A DNA stretch of 64,000 nt from Nematostella vectensis (GCF_932526225.1 NC_064044.1:10844906-10908905), one strand, 5' to 3'. Counted from the stretch's first letter, positions 31,223 to 44,962 are shown. Made by a program: numbers and translations. The notes: generated by a model not told the origin, from the letters alone.

Positions 31223-33765
31223 TGAAGTCGAAACGGCACCCACAATGGCGGCTATCGAGGCAGCCCTGGTATTCGGATCAATCATTATTTTGCTGTTTCT
31301 TCTCGTGAATCATCGCGCTCGTAGGGTGAGAGAGATGCACAAGTTTCAATCCCCGCCGCCATATCGTATGCTGTTTGGAAATACTCTCGAATTCAAAGAC
31401 GAGCCTTCAGGTAAGAAATGTTCTCCTTTCACGTACTGTAAGCTAAAAAAGGAATAAAATAGACTTGGGATGGAAATGAATATTTTCTATATTTCTATAT
31501 TTTTCTTAAAATCGTTTTTTTTATTCTGATAATATCGAGATTTGAGAGATTTGACTCAAAGTTATAATTGCTTTTTTTTTTCTTGCCTTGTTATTCTTAA
31601 CTGAAAATGGAGCAAGAAACATAGCGTAGCTACTATGGGAAAGGTGGTTTGAATCAAATTTATAATCCTATGTGATCATTTGACTTAATAATGCCCAAGT
31701 CAGAGTATGTTGCACCCCATGGTGGCCCTGGGTCTTATGAGAAGGTTGGGGTGAGGGGGGGGGGGGGGGGGGGGGCACCGTCCCACAGGCAGGGTCACCA
31801 TGCTATAAGATGGTAAGGTATTTATATGTGCAGATCCCTAATATGGCAAAGGAGCCATATAACGAAGCATGTTCTACGTAAATGTACTTTGTGTGAGTAA
31901 AATGATTTTCCCATTCCAAATCTTGTGGTGTGGAGCTGTCATCTAACCATTCAGTGGTCTTTGTCCGTTAAAGAATGTTTTTTCTAAGGGGGGGCTGCCT
32001 CCTTTTGGATCTACTAGTTAACAGAGCTGTGCTTTATTTCTTTCCAATTCAGAGTTCTTGGAGCAGATAATGGGCTGGTGCAGTCAGTTCAAAGGGATTT
32101 TCTGTCTGTGGCTCTCCTTTGCTAAACCATTTCTCCTTATTTATGAACCTAAGACAGTAGAGGTAAGCATACATTTTTCACTTTATTTGTGTGTCCTTTC
32201 ATGATTTAAACTTTAGGCATACTATGAAATTAAATGAGTTTGTGATTTGAACTTTAGGAGTGCTTGTTTAGTTTTACAGGTTAACATAGATTTACCTACA
32301 GTAAAAACACAATAAAATTGATACTAGGCATATGACCCCAATCTTTATTTTTAGTCAAACATAAATAACATTGAAACTCCTTGCAATTTTATTATTTTCT
32401 TGGTGTAACAATGCAACTTTTCTGTCCCTTGCAGTATTGTTATATCAGGGTTTCACTATACCCCACACTGACATGAAATGTATGTTTTATAAATCATCTT
32501 TGACAGGTAATCCTGAGTAGCTCCAAGCATATCACAAAGGCTCAGTTCTATGACTTTCTCCTGCCCTGGCTGGGCACTGGTATGTGACTATTTGTTTTTC
32601 TATTTTGTGCACCATCTCAATTTGGATAGTGTCTTTTGGTATAGTGTATGACAATCTTCCACTATCTTTAATTTCCACTATTTCTTATTTCTATTTCTCT
32701 TTTCTTTACCTAGGTCTCTTGACAAGGTAAATTGTTTCGGTATTATTACTTCTAACTATTGGTTATCTCACAATGTTTCATAAAATGTCTTAATAAACAT
32801 TAAAATGATAATAATAGTCGATGATTGATGATGATGATGGTGTGGTTATGATGATGATGATGACTATTTAAGACAATAAAGGTCTATCTATTGATGTGTG
32901 TTTTTCTATTCAGTACTGGGGAAAAATGGAAAAAGCGCCGCCGTCTAATTACTCCAACTTTTCATTTCAAAATCCTGAATGACTTTGTGCAAGTGTTTGA
33001 CCAGCAATCACAGCTCATGGTCTCGATTATAAAGGTATGTTTTGTAAAAGGCATTAAATCAGGAAAGTAAGGCGTTCTTTTATTATTTACACTCCAAACC
33101 CTTGTAAAAATTCTTTTTAAAAGGAGGCTCAATTCATGGAAATTCCAGTTCAAGATGTCTACATTTTTTTGTGGTTGGTGGAAGCTGAGATCGACCTTGT
33201 AATACAAAGTATTGTTATATCGAGTATTGTTATCTTGAGGTTCCACTGTTATACTAAAGTTCTTCTTACGCCTCAGTTGTCTAATGCCCACCTACTAATG
33301 CCCCCAATACAAGAGATCAGGCATGTACCTAGGGGTAGTTGCAGGGTGAGCCTCAGCCTCACCCCCTTGGCCCCCAAAATAAAGCCTTTTCTTTTGAAGA
33401 CCAAATTTTATAGTTTTTGCATTTCTATACCCTTGCTATGCACCTTAAAAGGCTAATATTAAAAGAAAGCCAATATAGCCTAGAAATGATTGTTTGGGTT
33501 AGAGATTTCACTTATTTTTCAGTCCCAGCCAAGTGATAAAGTCTTCAACATTTTCCCTTTGATTGCCTGCTGTGCTTTGGACATTATTGGAAGTAAGTGA
33601 AATTTCTCACTAATAATTTATGCCTGGGAAAACTCTACAGTATTAACACCCTTTTGGTAAATTTCAGGGTTCCAATTTTAAAAATCAGGCACACACCTTT
33701 CAAACAAGCACACATCCAAAAAAGTACAGTCTTACATATCCTGCAATATGTTTTACCCCCTGCCT

Positions 33766-34012
33766 TTTAAAGCTGCATTATCACCAGTTTAATTTCGGTC
33801 GATTACGTAACAATCTCCGATGATTTTTAACGGAAAACGCGAGAAATATTTCAACATTGCGTAAGCAGTCTGTCTATTGGAAGTTCCTTTGAGGATGTAA
33901 TTGATGATTTAGAACGGATGGCCTGTTAAAAAGCGCGGATTCTTATTCTTTTGTCTCTTAATGATTGGGGTTTCCATCGCCCCTCCTGAAGTAAACTGGT
34001 CACAATGTAGTT
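33766..34012. mobile_element. piggyBac-like MITE copy in P450 B intron 6
   Basis: The left end (ttaaagctgcattatcacc, then agtttaatttcggtcga) matches the intact copy at 50361-50491. The right end (gaagtaaactggtcacaatg) is a decayed inverted counterpart. About 245 bp. Confidence 0.55.
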
Positions 34013-34439
34013 ACCCTGGATCCGCTTTTGTGATTGTGGTTTCTTCAAGGAAGAAGTAGAAAACATTCAAACGTAATGCTATGAAAATAGAGATAAAGCT
34101 CAAGTTACTGTCCTTGATGGACTTTTACGGATATTTACTTTATTATTGTTCTCAGAAACCGCTATGGGCGTTAACATAAATGCTCAGAAAAACAGTTCGT
34201 CAGAATATGTCAAAGGGGTTATCAGGTAAGCTATATGCATTTTGCTTATTAAAGATTTTGTTGGATTTATTGGACTTACTTGTCTCTTATTTTCAGGATG
34301 AGTGAACTTATCCAGAGTCGCCAGAAGCGCCCCTGGGTCCACCCTGCATTTCTGTACTGTCTGACAAATGAGGGACGAGAACACAACAAGATTATCAAGT
34401 TTCTCCACGACTTTACCAATCAGGTACACATTTTGCAAT

Positions 34440-34730
34440 GCTACGCTTGTTACAGTGGCCACCTTGTCAGTTTTGGAAAGTAAACCAGCAAGGATGCGAG
34501 AAACGTGCTATCTGATACGACGCTTGCTACCGTGGTCACCTTGACAGTTTTGTGAAGTAAGCCAATAAGGATGCGAGAAACGTACTATCTGATACGGAGC
34601 GCGCTACCGTGGCCACATTGACAGATTTGTGAACTAAGCCAATGAAGATGCGACAAACGTGCTATCTGATACGACGCGCGCTACCATGGCCACCTTGTTA
34701 GTTTTGTGAAATAAGTCAATGAGGATGCTT
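34440..34730. repeat. Inverted cluster of the 77-bp repeat in P450 B intron 8
   Basis: About four units reading ccaccttgacagttttgtg, aagccaataaggatgcgag and aaacgtgctatctgatacg, the reverse complement of the repeat at 11006-11528. Gene A's matching intron lacks them. Confidence 0.85.
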
Positions 34731-36984
34731 GAGTTTTATCTGGTTGACACATAAACTTCACTAGCCAGCAATTAAGCAAAAAATCGCTTGAGTGCACATA
34801 ACCCTCTTGCTGTTTTGTTTTTATTCAAATTAAAACTGTGATGCTCGCATTCTTTGGCTAACATTCTTAAAACTTTGTATACTAGCGATCTTACAGAGTG
34901 TATGTCATTACACAGGGAAAGAGAAACTCTAGGGGTTCTTGCCTTTTACGCCCTTTTGTTTTATAAGAACGTCTAATTTTCAGTTGAGGCTGGGCCGTTC
35001 TTATTTTTGGGAAATTTCAAGGCTGAATATGTTCTTAACGATGTTCTTAAATTTTAAGTGTATGTAAGAATATAATACCCGATGAATTATTATAAAGAGA
35101 ATTATATTACTGATCAGTAGCAATAATAAGCCGGTTGTTACTATGAGCACAATTTGATTCTGTATTTTAAAAAGCATCAGCATATTTTAACTTCATTCCC
35201 AGGTGATAACTGAACGGATCCAAGAGCGTCTTTATTCACCTAAAGAGAAATATGAAACCTGAGAATCCGATGAGTTCACAGGAAGGCGGAAAAGGCGTCT
35301 TGTTGCCTTCCTTGATATGCTGTTAAATGCATATGATGCGGGCGAGATTGATGTTGAAGGTGTTAGAGAAGAGGTCGACATCTTTATGTTTGAGGTAAAA
35401 TACAGTACCATAACATCCTGTGAGATAGTTATTTAGGGTGTGTGAACATATCGACACCTTCATGTTTGACATCTGGGAGATAGTTGTTGAGGATTTCGGG
35501 GAAGAAATTGACACCTCAAAAATCCTGAGAGAAATACTACTATTCCTAATACTTAAAATAGTAAAAGAGGGTTGCCTGTTGTAAGTTCTTCAGCTTTCGC
35601 TTGGTTCTCTCCCCAGGGCCACGACACTACGGCGGCTGCGATGGCCTGGGCAGTACAACTTCTTGGAGAACACCCGGATGTACAAAAAAAAGCACAAGCG
35701 GAAGTGGATGAGTTCTTCGGTACGGTGTGCTCGCATGTGCGGATCTAGGGGGTGGGGTGGGTTTAGCGACCCGCTTTTTGGAAATCTGGAAATCCACGAA
35801 GGAAATCCACGAAGGATCAATAAATCTGGCCACCCTTTCCTAAATCCTTGCTTCGGGGCTACACCCTTATTGGAACTCCTGGATCCCTGTCAATGAACAA
35901 TCTAACATGCTATTGAATTCTCTTTTCAGCCACGAATTCCGGCAAACTCACAGCAGATTCGCTGAAAGGGCTTAAATATTTAGAGTGCGTAATTAAGGTG
36001 AGGCGGAGACGAAAATCATACTGATAGATAGTAAAGTAAAATAAAACCCGCTATGTAAGGACTCCTTGGTTTTATTCAGCCTAGTTCCAGGCGTTCATAC
36101 CGGGTTCCCTGTCTCAGGAGGTGGACCGTAAGGCAGCTTCTGGTCTTGGACGTCCGCTGTGACGTCACAATTCTTACGAACCACAGGAGTCCCGCTCAGA
36201 AACCCACGAAAGCCCGGCCTGACCAACCGTGACGATTTCACTTTCACCAACTTTAAAATTGCCATCTATTATCGAACTCTATCCTTAAAATCTTCATTGT
36301 CGGACCAGACTCGTAACCAGTCGTTATTTGCTGTTGCGCGGACATCCACAGTGATTCTGAAGCGGAGACGGATAAAAAGCGAATTCCGACCTCTGAAAGC
36401 GCATCCTGACCGTCATGCACCGTGCGCTTCTTCAACCTCCCAAAAATGCATCGCGCGTCGTCTGGTTATGAGACTGTTGTCGGACTCAAACCAAACAACT
36501 GGAAATTAGACACGTTCTTATAAAAAAATTACTTGAAATTGTTCATTTGCCGAATCTTAATAATCGGATTCGACACTGCAAAAGCGCGACCTATGAGTCT
36601 GGACTTAGACTGGCCTAACTTTTCTCATATGTATTATATTGCATCTATAGGAGACCCTTCGTATTTTCCCGTCGGTGCCTTTCTTCGGTAGAAGCCTTGT
36701 GGAAGACTTAGAGCTTGGTAAGACGTCCATATAATTATTCGCCCGATAAGGAGGTGTACCTGGGAATTAAATCCAAGCCATTTTGAATCGTGTTATTCAA
36801 CCACCAGTTCTAAACTGGGCAAGGCTCCTTCACCGAGGGTGTCACCACATTTTATTCCTTTTAATAGCCAGCCAGCGTGTATTTAGCAGAGGGATTAGGG
36901 GAGGGGGATGCACAGTAATAGATATTACAGACAAACCAGAAAATACAAGCTTTTTGTCGGCCTGAAAGTGGGCGTGAAACTCAC

Positions 36985-37316
<332 letters not shown>

Positions 37317-37517
37317 TAATAGTTGCTGTAATCCGTGGTATAGGAGACTTATGACTACGTGTTCTTTACGAAATTCCCTTCACATCGCTACATTCATTGG
37401 AATAATTAAGTGCACCAGCCTACGTGAATATGCAAACCCTTCTCCGCGGTCCCCTCGGCAGATTGTCGGATCACATCGTTACATTCATGCGAATAAGATT
37501 AGTGTTTTATGAGCATG

Positions 37518-37925
37518 AGACCTGCGTGCATTGACAGGAGCAAAAAATGGCAAAGTTCAAATTTAAAGGTTGTGCTAGCTTACATTGTTTTAATTTTTTG
37601 CCTAACGTTTCTTGTGTAATATAAAACAAAACAAGCTTTGGTACTTTTTGGTAGATGATCCATCTTTGAGATATGATGATGGAGCAAAGTTGCCATAAAT
37701 CATGAAAAAGTAGCAATTTCGCCCATTGGGCGACTTCAGACAAATCAAGGGTCTTACAATTTTTAATATCTCAAGAACGCATTATCTACCAAAAAGTACC
37801 AAAGCGTATTTTGTTTTATATTGCACAAGGAACATCTAGGCAAAAAATAAAACAAATATAAGCTTATACAACCTTACAATTTAAACTTTGCAATTTTTTG
37901 CTCCTGTCGCGTGCATGAGTATGCG
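37518..37925. mobile_element. Foldback element in P450 B intron 13
   Basis: Long inverted arms: gacaggagcaaaaaatggc and ggtactttttggtagatgat on the left, atctaccaaaaagtacc and gcaattttttgctcctgtc on the right. About 400 bp with roughly 170-bp arms. Absent from the equivalent intron of gene A. No ORF of note. Confidence 0.8.
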
Positions 37926-38913
37926 AATCCTTCTCGGCGTTCCGAGAAGAATTGTATCGGTGTCGGGCGTAGTCTCGGGTTCATTCAAGTACTCAAGTGG
38001 GATCTACCCGAACCAGAATGCTGTCTTGAACTGGGGTGCAGGATTTAAAAAGTAAATCCAATTTTACAATAAAAAAAGTTTTGATTTAAAATCCTATTAT
38101 TCATTCCAAAACATCGCATTTATCAAAGTTTACGTTACCCTCGGTATGTAAGACTCTTCAATAGCGATTTTATCTATTAGCGCGAGACACTTAAGAAAGC
38201 AGTCCAACCTTTGTTTAAATGCTGCTATTATACCTCCATGAAAAAGACTTACTCGCCTTATTTACTGTAGGTCAGCGGTTTGCCCTACTAGAGGAGAAAG
38301 TGGTACTCGCGTACATTCTTCACAATTTCGACATCGTGTCAACCGAGAAGAGCACAAAGATCAAGACATGCGCAGAGCTGATCACCAGACCACGTGACGG
38401 TATCTTCGTTTCCTTGACGACGCGGGAGCAGGGGCTCTAGGAGACAGAAAATGCACACAGAAGCACGGGCTTTATGAATAGATAAAAGGCACGACATATG
38501 ATTTAGAATTGTGGGACTAAGCAGCAGGGATGTAGAAGTTTTTGGAAAAAGTAGTTTATATTTAGATAGAGACGGGTGAATAATCACTCAATTTTTCTGA
38601 TTCAGCGGATTTCTCGAACACAAAAACCAAGCCAAAATTGGCAAACCTTGAATTCAAACTAATGACACTCGATCACTCATCAAAAAGGTCAACTTAAAAA
38701 GTGTAATATATTTGTGATTTTTTAAGAATTTTTAGAATTTCATTGAGCTGTAGTTTATGTCAAAAAGCGGCAATTATACCTCCATACACACCCACAAATT
38801 TTAGCTTTCTTGCAGATTTCTTGTAAATGGAATTGTACATTAAGGTAGACACAAAGAATCAATTTCTAAAGTACACTTGTAAGCATCGAGCAGAAGTCCG
38901 AATGGATATTAGA

Positions 38914-38923
38914 AATAAATAAA
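38914..38923 (+). terminator. Candidate polyadenylation signal of P450 B
   Basis: Overlapping AATAAATAAA about 475 bases after the stop codon. A run of about 27 A follows at 38961-38987 and could instead be the tail of a retro-insert. Confidence 0.35.
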
Positions 38924-38989
38924 ATCTAGTCGAGCAATTTTTTTTTTCTTTCAGAACCGCAAAAAAAAAAAAAAAAAAAAAAAAAATTC

Positions 38990-40120
38990 AAATCAGACCA
39001 GCATTAAAAAGGTTTCCAATTCCGTCTGCTCTCCGTGAGGCTATGACTCACAAAGCATCAAACGTAATTCTTTAGTTTCCATGGGCAACAAAATCATCCA
39101 ATTTGTCACGCATTCAGCCAATCAACAAGCGTCAGAAATGTGGCTTGAGATGTGTTCACAAGTTGGTTCATTGTGTAACGGGAGTTACACGTAACATTCT
39201 CAAGTTTAATGCACAAAGTAAAACGACCTACTATCTGCAACAAACAAAAAATAATAGCTAAATTTACTGCCAAAATCTCTGCGTTAAGAAATACAAGAAC
39301 TTTTTTATAGTCCTTCATCGCATAGACATCTCGTCTAGATGAAGAGAAAGCTTTTTTTAAGGTTAGAAGTTGTCGTTTATTAGTGAGCTACTGTGGATGT
39401 ATCTCTACGACTTCAATGTATTTATACGACTTTTAACGCCATTTTTTCACGGGCTGTGAGAATAGCGTTGAATATCCAATGAATGTGTTTGTTTTTCGTT
39501 TGATGACGGCTTGGACAAAAATAATTTCTGCTCATTTGATTAATTTTACAAAGATGGATCAGTCAGAAACTGCACAAATTATTTTTTGTTGAAAATCGTT
39601 TCAAAGGATGCCTATTACTATCTTCCATCACTATTCTATGCGGATGCGTTAAAAACTATTTCGTAGTTCTTAAGATGGTTGAAGAATCGATGTTTTGAAC
39701 ATTGCTGTTTTTGTGAGTTCACCGCCTCAACAATTGTGAAAGTGTTAGTCGTTGTCATGGTAATTGGCCGTCATGCAAGCGAGGTCCGTGCAATCAGATC
39801 TCATGAATACATACTATGTGACTCTGCAAACAAAGGCATCGCTTTGTCATATCCAAGATAAACTAATGACACTCGTTCATTCATCAATGGGCCAAGTTTA
39901 AAAGTGTAATAATAATTGTGTGTTTTTTCTTTGCTGCGAGACAAGTTGGATGACTTTGTTGTTCATATTGTGGTAACTTAAATGAAGGAAGCCAGAGAGC
40001 GGTTTGACAGTTTCAAATTATTAGCGAGAGTTCGTAGAATATTATAAACCGCAGTGAACCTGCCTTTTTTTTCGTGTTTCTCTTAAAGATGCATGCATTT
40101 GACTGGTGACCTTATTATAT
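38990..40120. other. Gene-free spacer
   Basis: AT-rich with no recognisable exon, RNA gene or strong repeat. A short stretch near 39405-39440 (atgtatttatacgactttt) resembles 48215-48235. Confidence 0.5.
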
Positions 40121-40435
40121 GAGAGCAAGAGACCATGATATAAGAGAACGAATCCCCGTGGCCCATGATTTCGTTCTTGAAAGCTATTTTTGGATTGCGC
40201 GAGCTTGTCAATCATATCATCCATATATTGTTCGTGGCGTCATATTTGGTTATGGACACCTCGAGAGCTAGTACATTTTCACAACAACCTTTTTATCCCT
40301 CTGCACTTCTTTACTTCGTTCGCTACCTGTTTTTTACCCTTTTAGCTGCAACTCATAGCTCATGATCACAATGCTACTCGTAGGATGGTGTCCTGGTATC
40401 TGTTAAGTTATCTAAAAGAAATGTTATATAAATTA

Positions 40436-40612
40436 ATAGGCCATTCCAGCTATAAGTTTGCGCGCGCATTACCATAGAAACCTACCTCAACTACCAGAAT
40501 GCAGCGCGCGCATTTTTAAGCTTGCACCAAACGAAGCGCGCGCTGAATGGCGGTAGTTGAAGTAGGTTTCCATGGTGAGTGCGCGCGTATGCTTATAGCT
40601 GGAATGGCCTAT
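40436..40612. mobile_element. 177-bp MITE with GC-rich arms
   Basis: The terminal inverted repeat ataggccattccagctata is exact at both ends (right end tatagctggaatggcctat). The arms continue with gcgcgcgc, ccatagaaacctac and their complements. Flanking bases tta and tga are a possible 3-bp target duplication with one mismatch. Confidence 0.85.
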
Positions 40613-40637
40613 TGAACGGGAAGACGTCGGGGAGACG

Positions 40638-41445
40638 GCGAATTCATAGATCCGACATGTCAATCACGCGCGCACGAATAGCCAATAGGAAAGAGATGGT
40701 GCAATAACAGCCATGTGGTCCCACAAATTTCCCACAAAAAGTCGGCAATCGACGCCGAAAAAGATTGGTTTGAGATATTTTTCTGCGAATCTGGACAAGC
40801 AGTCATTGTAGAAAAACACGTAAAATTTACTACGAAGAAACGAAAAACAAAAAGCAAACAAACCACATATACATGAGCAGTGTAAGTCCTACCATTAAAC
40901 TTGTGTTTGATATGATACCTAGGCTACTTCAATTACATATAGGAATGAGACTGTCGTTTGTATTTTTACTATAAATCTTGACGTTTGCCGATAAAACTTG
41001 TAGTTAGAAGTCGGTCGTAAACAGCGAATTCGGTTTTCTCTTCTGATTTTCCCCGCACTTAAATCACTGCAAGTTGACAAAAATAGCTTTGAAAACACAT
41101 AAACACTTAGTACCTACCGTAGAGAGCACCGCTTTATCATTCAACAATCAAACTCGTAGTTATCTATTTCTATGCTTCATATTCTCACAAGATTTTCCCA
41201 AGCTTGGACAACCAGACAAGTTTCCATCATGTTAGGTTACTGTGTTTTATTTTCCAAGTCGCAGGAAAACCCCTATAAACGTCTGTATTTAAAATAACTC
41301 CGGGCAGGGCTCACTGACCTCATCCGACATGTTGTACAATTTGTGGGACTTTTGTGGGACATTTGGGTTGCACTTCGCTGGCTTCTATTTGCTGCTTTCT
41401 GATTGGATATTCGTGCGCGCGTCGGATCTATGAATTTGGTGTCAT
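40638..41445. mobile_element. About 800-bp inverted-repeat element
   Basis: The left end contains aattcatagatccgac, gcgcgcacgaatagccaat and gtcccacaaatttcccac. The right end contains gtgggacttttgtggg, gattggatattcgtgcgcgc and gtcggatctatgaatt. The interior has no transposase-like ORF. Confidence 0.65.
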
Positions 41446-42218
41446 TCAAAATGCATCGGGCCGAATACTAAACATACTTCTTTTCTCTGCAATTCGGTTA
41501 GATAGAATACCTAGGCATTCTCAGAGCCTATGTTATGTATTTTAATACAAGAAGGCCTTTATTTTTCTTTGATTTACGATATTTTTAGATGAATGAACTT
41601 CTAATCTTCACGCAAATGCTCAGAAATCATGTCACTCTAGAAACCCTTGTCACTGGAATAAGATTCTCTTCATTATAAAGACTTGAAAGCTTTTTTGTGA
41701 AATACCTGTCTTAATAACCGAACTTATCTGTGAGAATATAATTGCATTAAGTTCTGGATATATCTTTTGCATTAAAAGAGAATCGGAAGATAATTATGTG
41801 TTGTTAACACAGATTTATGTTTGATTGTTGTTTTATAACTTGCGAATCAGCTGTGAAAACTTTTATTGGGAAAGTTGATCCCCTATACACTGTATGCATT
41901 TCATTGTCTTTCATATCCGAGAAACGGTTGATTGGATCAAGCGTACTCTAAGGAAGATCATTTTCACAGCGCTCGTAAAAAAGGAATGTAATTTTGGTAA
42001 AAAATATTTCCATAAAAGCCTTTACTGGTTCAACATCGCTCAAGATCTGATCGCGCATATGACTCGTGTTGCTAGGATACGTGAGTGCTAGCCAATCAGA
42101 TGCGTATCTAAAAATAACTGCTTGTTCTAAAAATAGTTTTCACGGACGTCATCACTGGGACATACCCTAATACGGGGGATTCGTTGTCTTACTTCATGGT
42201 CTCTTGATGAGAGATGGT

Positions 42219-42335
42219 TCACTTGCTTGCTCAGACCACAGGGGGACCAGAATGATTGTTCACCTGATTGCTCAGACCACAGGGGCCCCAGAAAGATTGT
42301 TCACCTGCTTTCTCAGACCACAGGGGGCCCAGGCT
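42219..42335. repeat. Three tandem copies of a 41-bp unit
   Basis: Units begin ttcacttg/ttcacctg, continue cttgctcagaccacagggg and end ccagaatgattg. The third unit runs directly into the terminus of the element at 42321. Confidence 0.75.
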
Positions 42336-42536
42336 AATGGCTAGCCAAAGACTGATTCTGCGAGATTCTGCACATCATTTTTTTTTTTTTGCTGTAAATG
42401 ACAATAAAATCGTATTAAATCTTCGTACATTGTCTTCTAGTAGGGGTTTGTGATATTTTTGTTACGCGATTTGGGGTCTAATTCTAAAATAATCAACGCT
42501 CCCTTTCATCTCGCAGAAACAGTCCTTGGTTAGCCA

Positions 42537-42544
42537 TTAGCTTG
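42537..42544. repeat. hAT target-site duplication, left
   Basis: TTAGCTTG, identical to 44963-44970. Confidence 0.93.
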
Positions 42545-44962
42545 TAGGCTCTTACCGAAAGTGCTCGTTAAAAAAGCATTAAATGCTAAAATCAGTGCTT
42601 GTTTTTTGCCAAAAAAATAATGCTAATTTTTTAAGAAAGTGCTTGTGGATTAAAAAAAATGCTCATTTTTTCAGACTCTTTTTTAATCATATAAAACATT
42701 ACATTTTCAGATTTTCGCTCACATGTTTTAACATCAAAATTTAACGATCAATGTTTTTTCCATTTAAGTCCAACACACGCTTGTCATTGGGTCATCATTA
42801 CCCATTTTAGAAGTTAGTCATCGCTTGTTGTACTGGGTCATCACACTTGCTTGCAGATAGTTAAGGCATGCTCCTGTTGGTCGTTGAATGCGGAATTGAG
42901 AACAGAAAATACCCTTTCTGCTGCAGCCGAGGATGGCTGCACCAACAGCACTTTCTTCACTGCAGAAGCCCAGTGAGGGAGCTGTTCCTTGTGGTCGTGC
43001 CACCATTTTACCTTTCGCTCTTCTGTGTCGATTACCACATCTGCAGTGGCAGCTAAGTAAGCAGGTAGTTCAGCTTTTAGGCCGTTGATAATGCAATCAT
43101 CATTGAGAAAAGGGAAGATTCGCAAGGCCTCTACTAAGTGCTGAGTTGGCTTCAGCCACTGGACGCTGACCGGACACATATACCTCGCAGCCTTGAACGC
43201 TAACACTGTGTTGTATAGTTGGACATTGAACTTTCTCAGAAACCAATCTATGGCTAGTTGAACACATGCCTTTGCCTGCTGTTCGAGGGCTGCTACGTTT
43301 TGGGCAGGATTTTCTTCAGCGATTGCTGCTGCGACTGCACGCACGTTTGGAAAGTGAGGGGCTTGGCAGGCTTGGGCAACAGCATGGAGTTTCTCATAAC
43401 ACGAGAACACGAGAGGGCCATCACCTTCCAAGAAATAGGTCGCTTTTACAAAGTGCTCCCCAACATCGATGGTGATGGCGAGCTCGAGCTTCAGGTTGAT
43501 CACTCGCTCAGGATCGGAAAGTATTGCCTGGAGTTGAGGGAGTAACTGTGGACCAATATTAGCGGCTTCTGCGTCTATCAAGAATCCCTCAATATCTCCA
43601 AACTGCAGTAATATTTGTTTGTAGACTTCCCACTTTGACCACCATCTGGTCTCACTGTATGATCTCGGTCTTTGCCCAGTCAGATCTTTCCACAACAGCT
43701 TTGCCTTGTAACTATGGCGGAACAGGCGAAGCCACACGCTACCGAACTCTAGAAGAGTTGGAATGACAAGATGATTCCCAACATTGTCAAGCGTGTGTGA
43801 GAAACACACAACGTTGAGCAGCTTAGGAAAGATAAATGCAATCCTATCCAACGCTGCCTGGTTCACACTTTCCCCATCTCTCATGGCTGCGAGTAACAAA
43901 TTGGCCTTGACACCATAATCAACTGATAGGCACTGATTAAGAACTTGTGCAAGATCATCCGCATTCACTGACTTGGAACATATATAAATTTTGACGAGAC
44001 GTTGAATAATCGACCGTCAAGGAAACGCAGGATGACAGCAATTGCTTCTCCTTGTCGTGTACTTCCGTCAAAGATCATCGAAACATCTCTTGTCATGCCA
44101 GTCTGGCCAGGCAAAGACAGTTCATTTTTTATCCTTTCGACTTCCTGCTTGAGAAAAATTGAAATGTACTGACCAAGATGAGCACTTGCTGTGAGACGTT
44201 GGCCATTCGTTTCTAAGAGGGAGCGTAGCTTATCGATTTTCCCAAGTGGGATGCCAGCCTTCAGAAACTCTTCGACCACTTCGAGTCGGTAGGCCCGTTC
44301 AGATATTGGTAGAGTGCTGTCTTCCTGCGTCATGTCCGCCGCTCTAAAAGCCTCCATAATAGTCTGATCCTTCAACTTAGACTTCTTCAGTTTCTCTTTA
44401 CCATTTCCATGTTTCTTTGAAGCCAAGTGTGTAGTTAGAATACTCTTCTTCGAAGACACTATTTCGCGGCATGCCAGACGAAACAACTTCCCGTCTTTGA
44501 TTGTTAGTTCCTCTCCTGGATATTGCTGAATCCGATCATGTATGCTTATGTTCTTTACATCACAGTTCCCCCTAGTTTTGTTTTTTCACTGATTGATGGC
44601 AGAGTACGCTCTCGAGCTATCTCTGCCTTGCTTGGCTGACTTCCAGTATTGCTAGTGAATGACGCCATCTTGGAACGAGTCACGAGGAGGACTGACGGGA
44701 AGGACCGGGTTCTAGAAGGCAACCGCTGACCTATCAAACATATTCCCCAGCCTCCTCGGCTCCTTTGACGAAAATGAATGCAAATTGCGGCTTTGGACGA
44801 CATATGTGAAGTCAGAGTGTGCTGATTAACGCGAAATTATATAAATAATCAGTCGATAATAAGAAAAAATGCTAGCAGTGCTTTTTGGGGAAAATGTAAA
44901 AAAAAGTGCTAGCGAAGCCAAATAATGCCAAAAAAAGTGCTAGCACTTTCGGTAAGAGCCTA
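42545..44962. mobile_element. hAT DNA transposon, 2,418 bp
   Basis: Perfect 21-bp terminal inverted repeats begin taggctcttaccgaaagtgc on the left and, complemented, on the right. The 8-bp target duplication TTAGCTTG is exact (42537-42544 and 44963-44970), diagnostic of hAT. Subterminal regions carry repeated agtgct/agtgctagc motifs, as is common where hAT transposases bind. The transposase is on the minus strand and broken. Confidence 0.95.
42818..44668 (-). pseudogene. hAT transposase, frameshifted
   Basis: DNA-binding transposase of the hAT superfamily, read from the minus strand in several frames. The N-terminus (MASFTSNTGSQPSK, from 44668) shifts frame near 44565 into GEELTIKDGKLFRLACREI and HLASKKH. 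This is a zinc finger whose first Cys, expected before LAC, is Arg. That frame runs to 43965 (SMIFDGSTRQGEA, an RNase H-like catalytic start) and shifts again near 43967 into GVKANLLLAAMRDGESVNQ and VVCFSHTLDNVGNH. The conserved C-terminal dimerisation region VQPSSAAAERVFSVLNSAF ends in a third shift near 42866, after which NYLQASVMTQYNKR and a stop (42818) follow. At least three shifts and a damaged finger indicate an inactive copy. Introns instead of shifts are possible but no clear splice sites were seen. Confidence 0.85.

Larger units (their letters stand above)
40127..42204. mobile_element. MITE split by nested insertions
   Basis: The left end (agagaccatgatataagag, aacgaatcc) starts at 40128 and the right end (ggattcgttgtcttac, catggtctct) ends near 42204. 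The intact short form of the same element is at 49545-49843. Aligning the two shows continuity up to tttagctgc near 40350 and again from ttgttctaaaaatag near 42122. About 1.77 kb therefore lies inside this copy. That insert contains at least two further inverted-repeat elements (40436-40612 and 40638-41445). Confidence 0.7.

Noticed and set aside
36159-36509. 116-residue ORF in P450 B intron 11
   Set aside because: Sits in sequence inserted relative to gene A, with inverted segments typical of a MITE. No recognisable protein.
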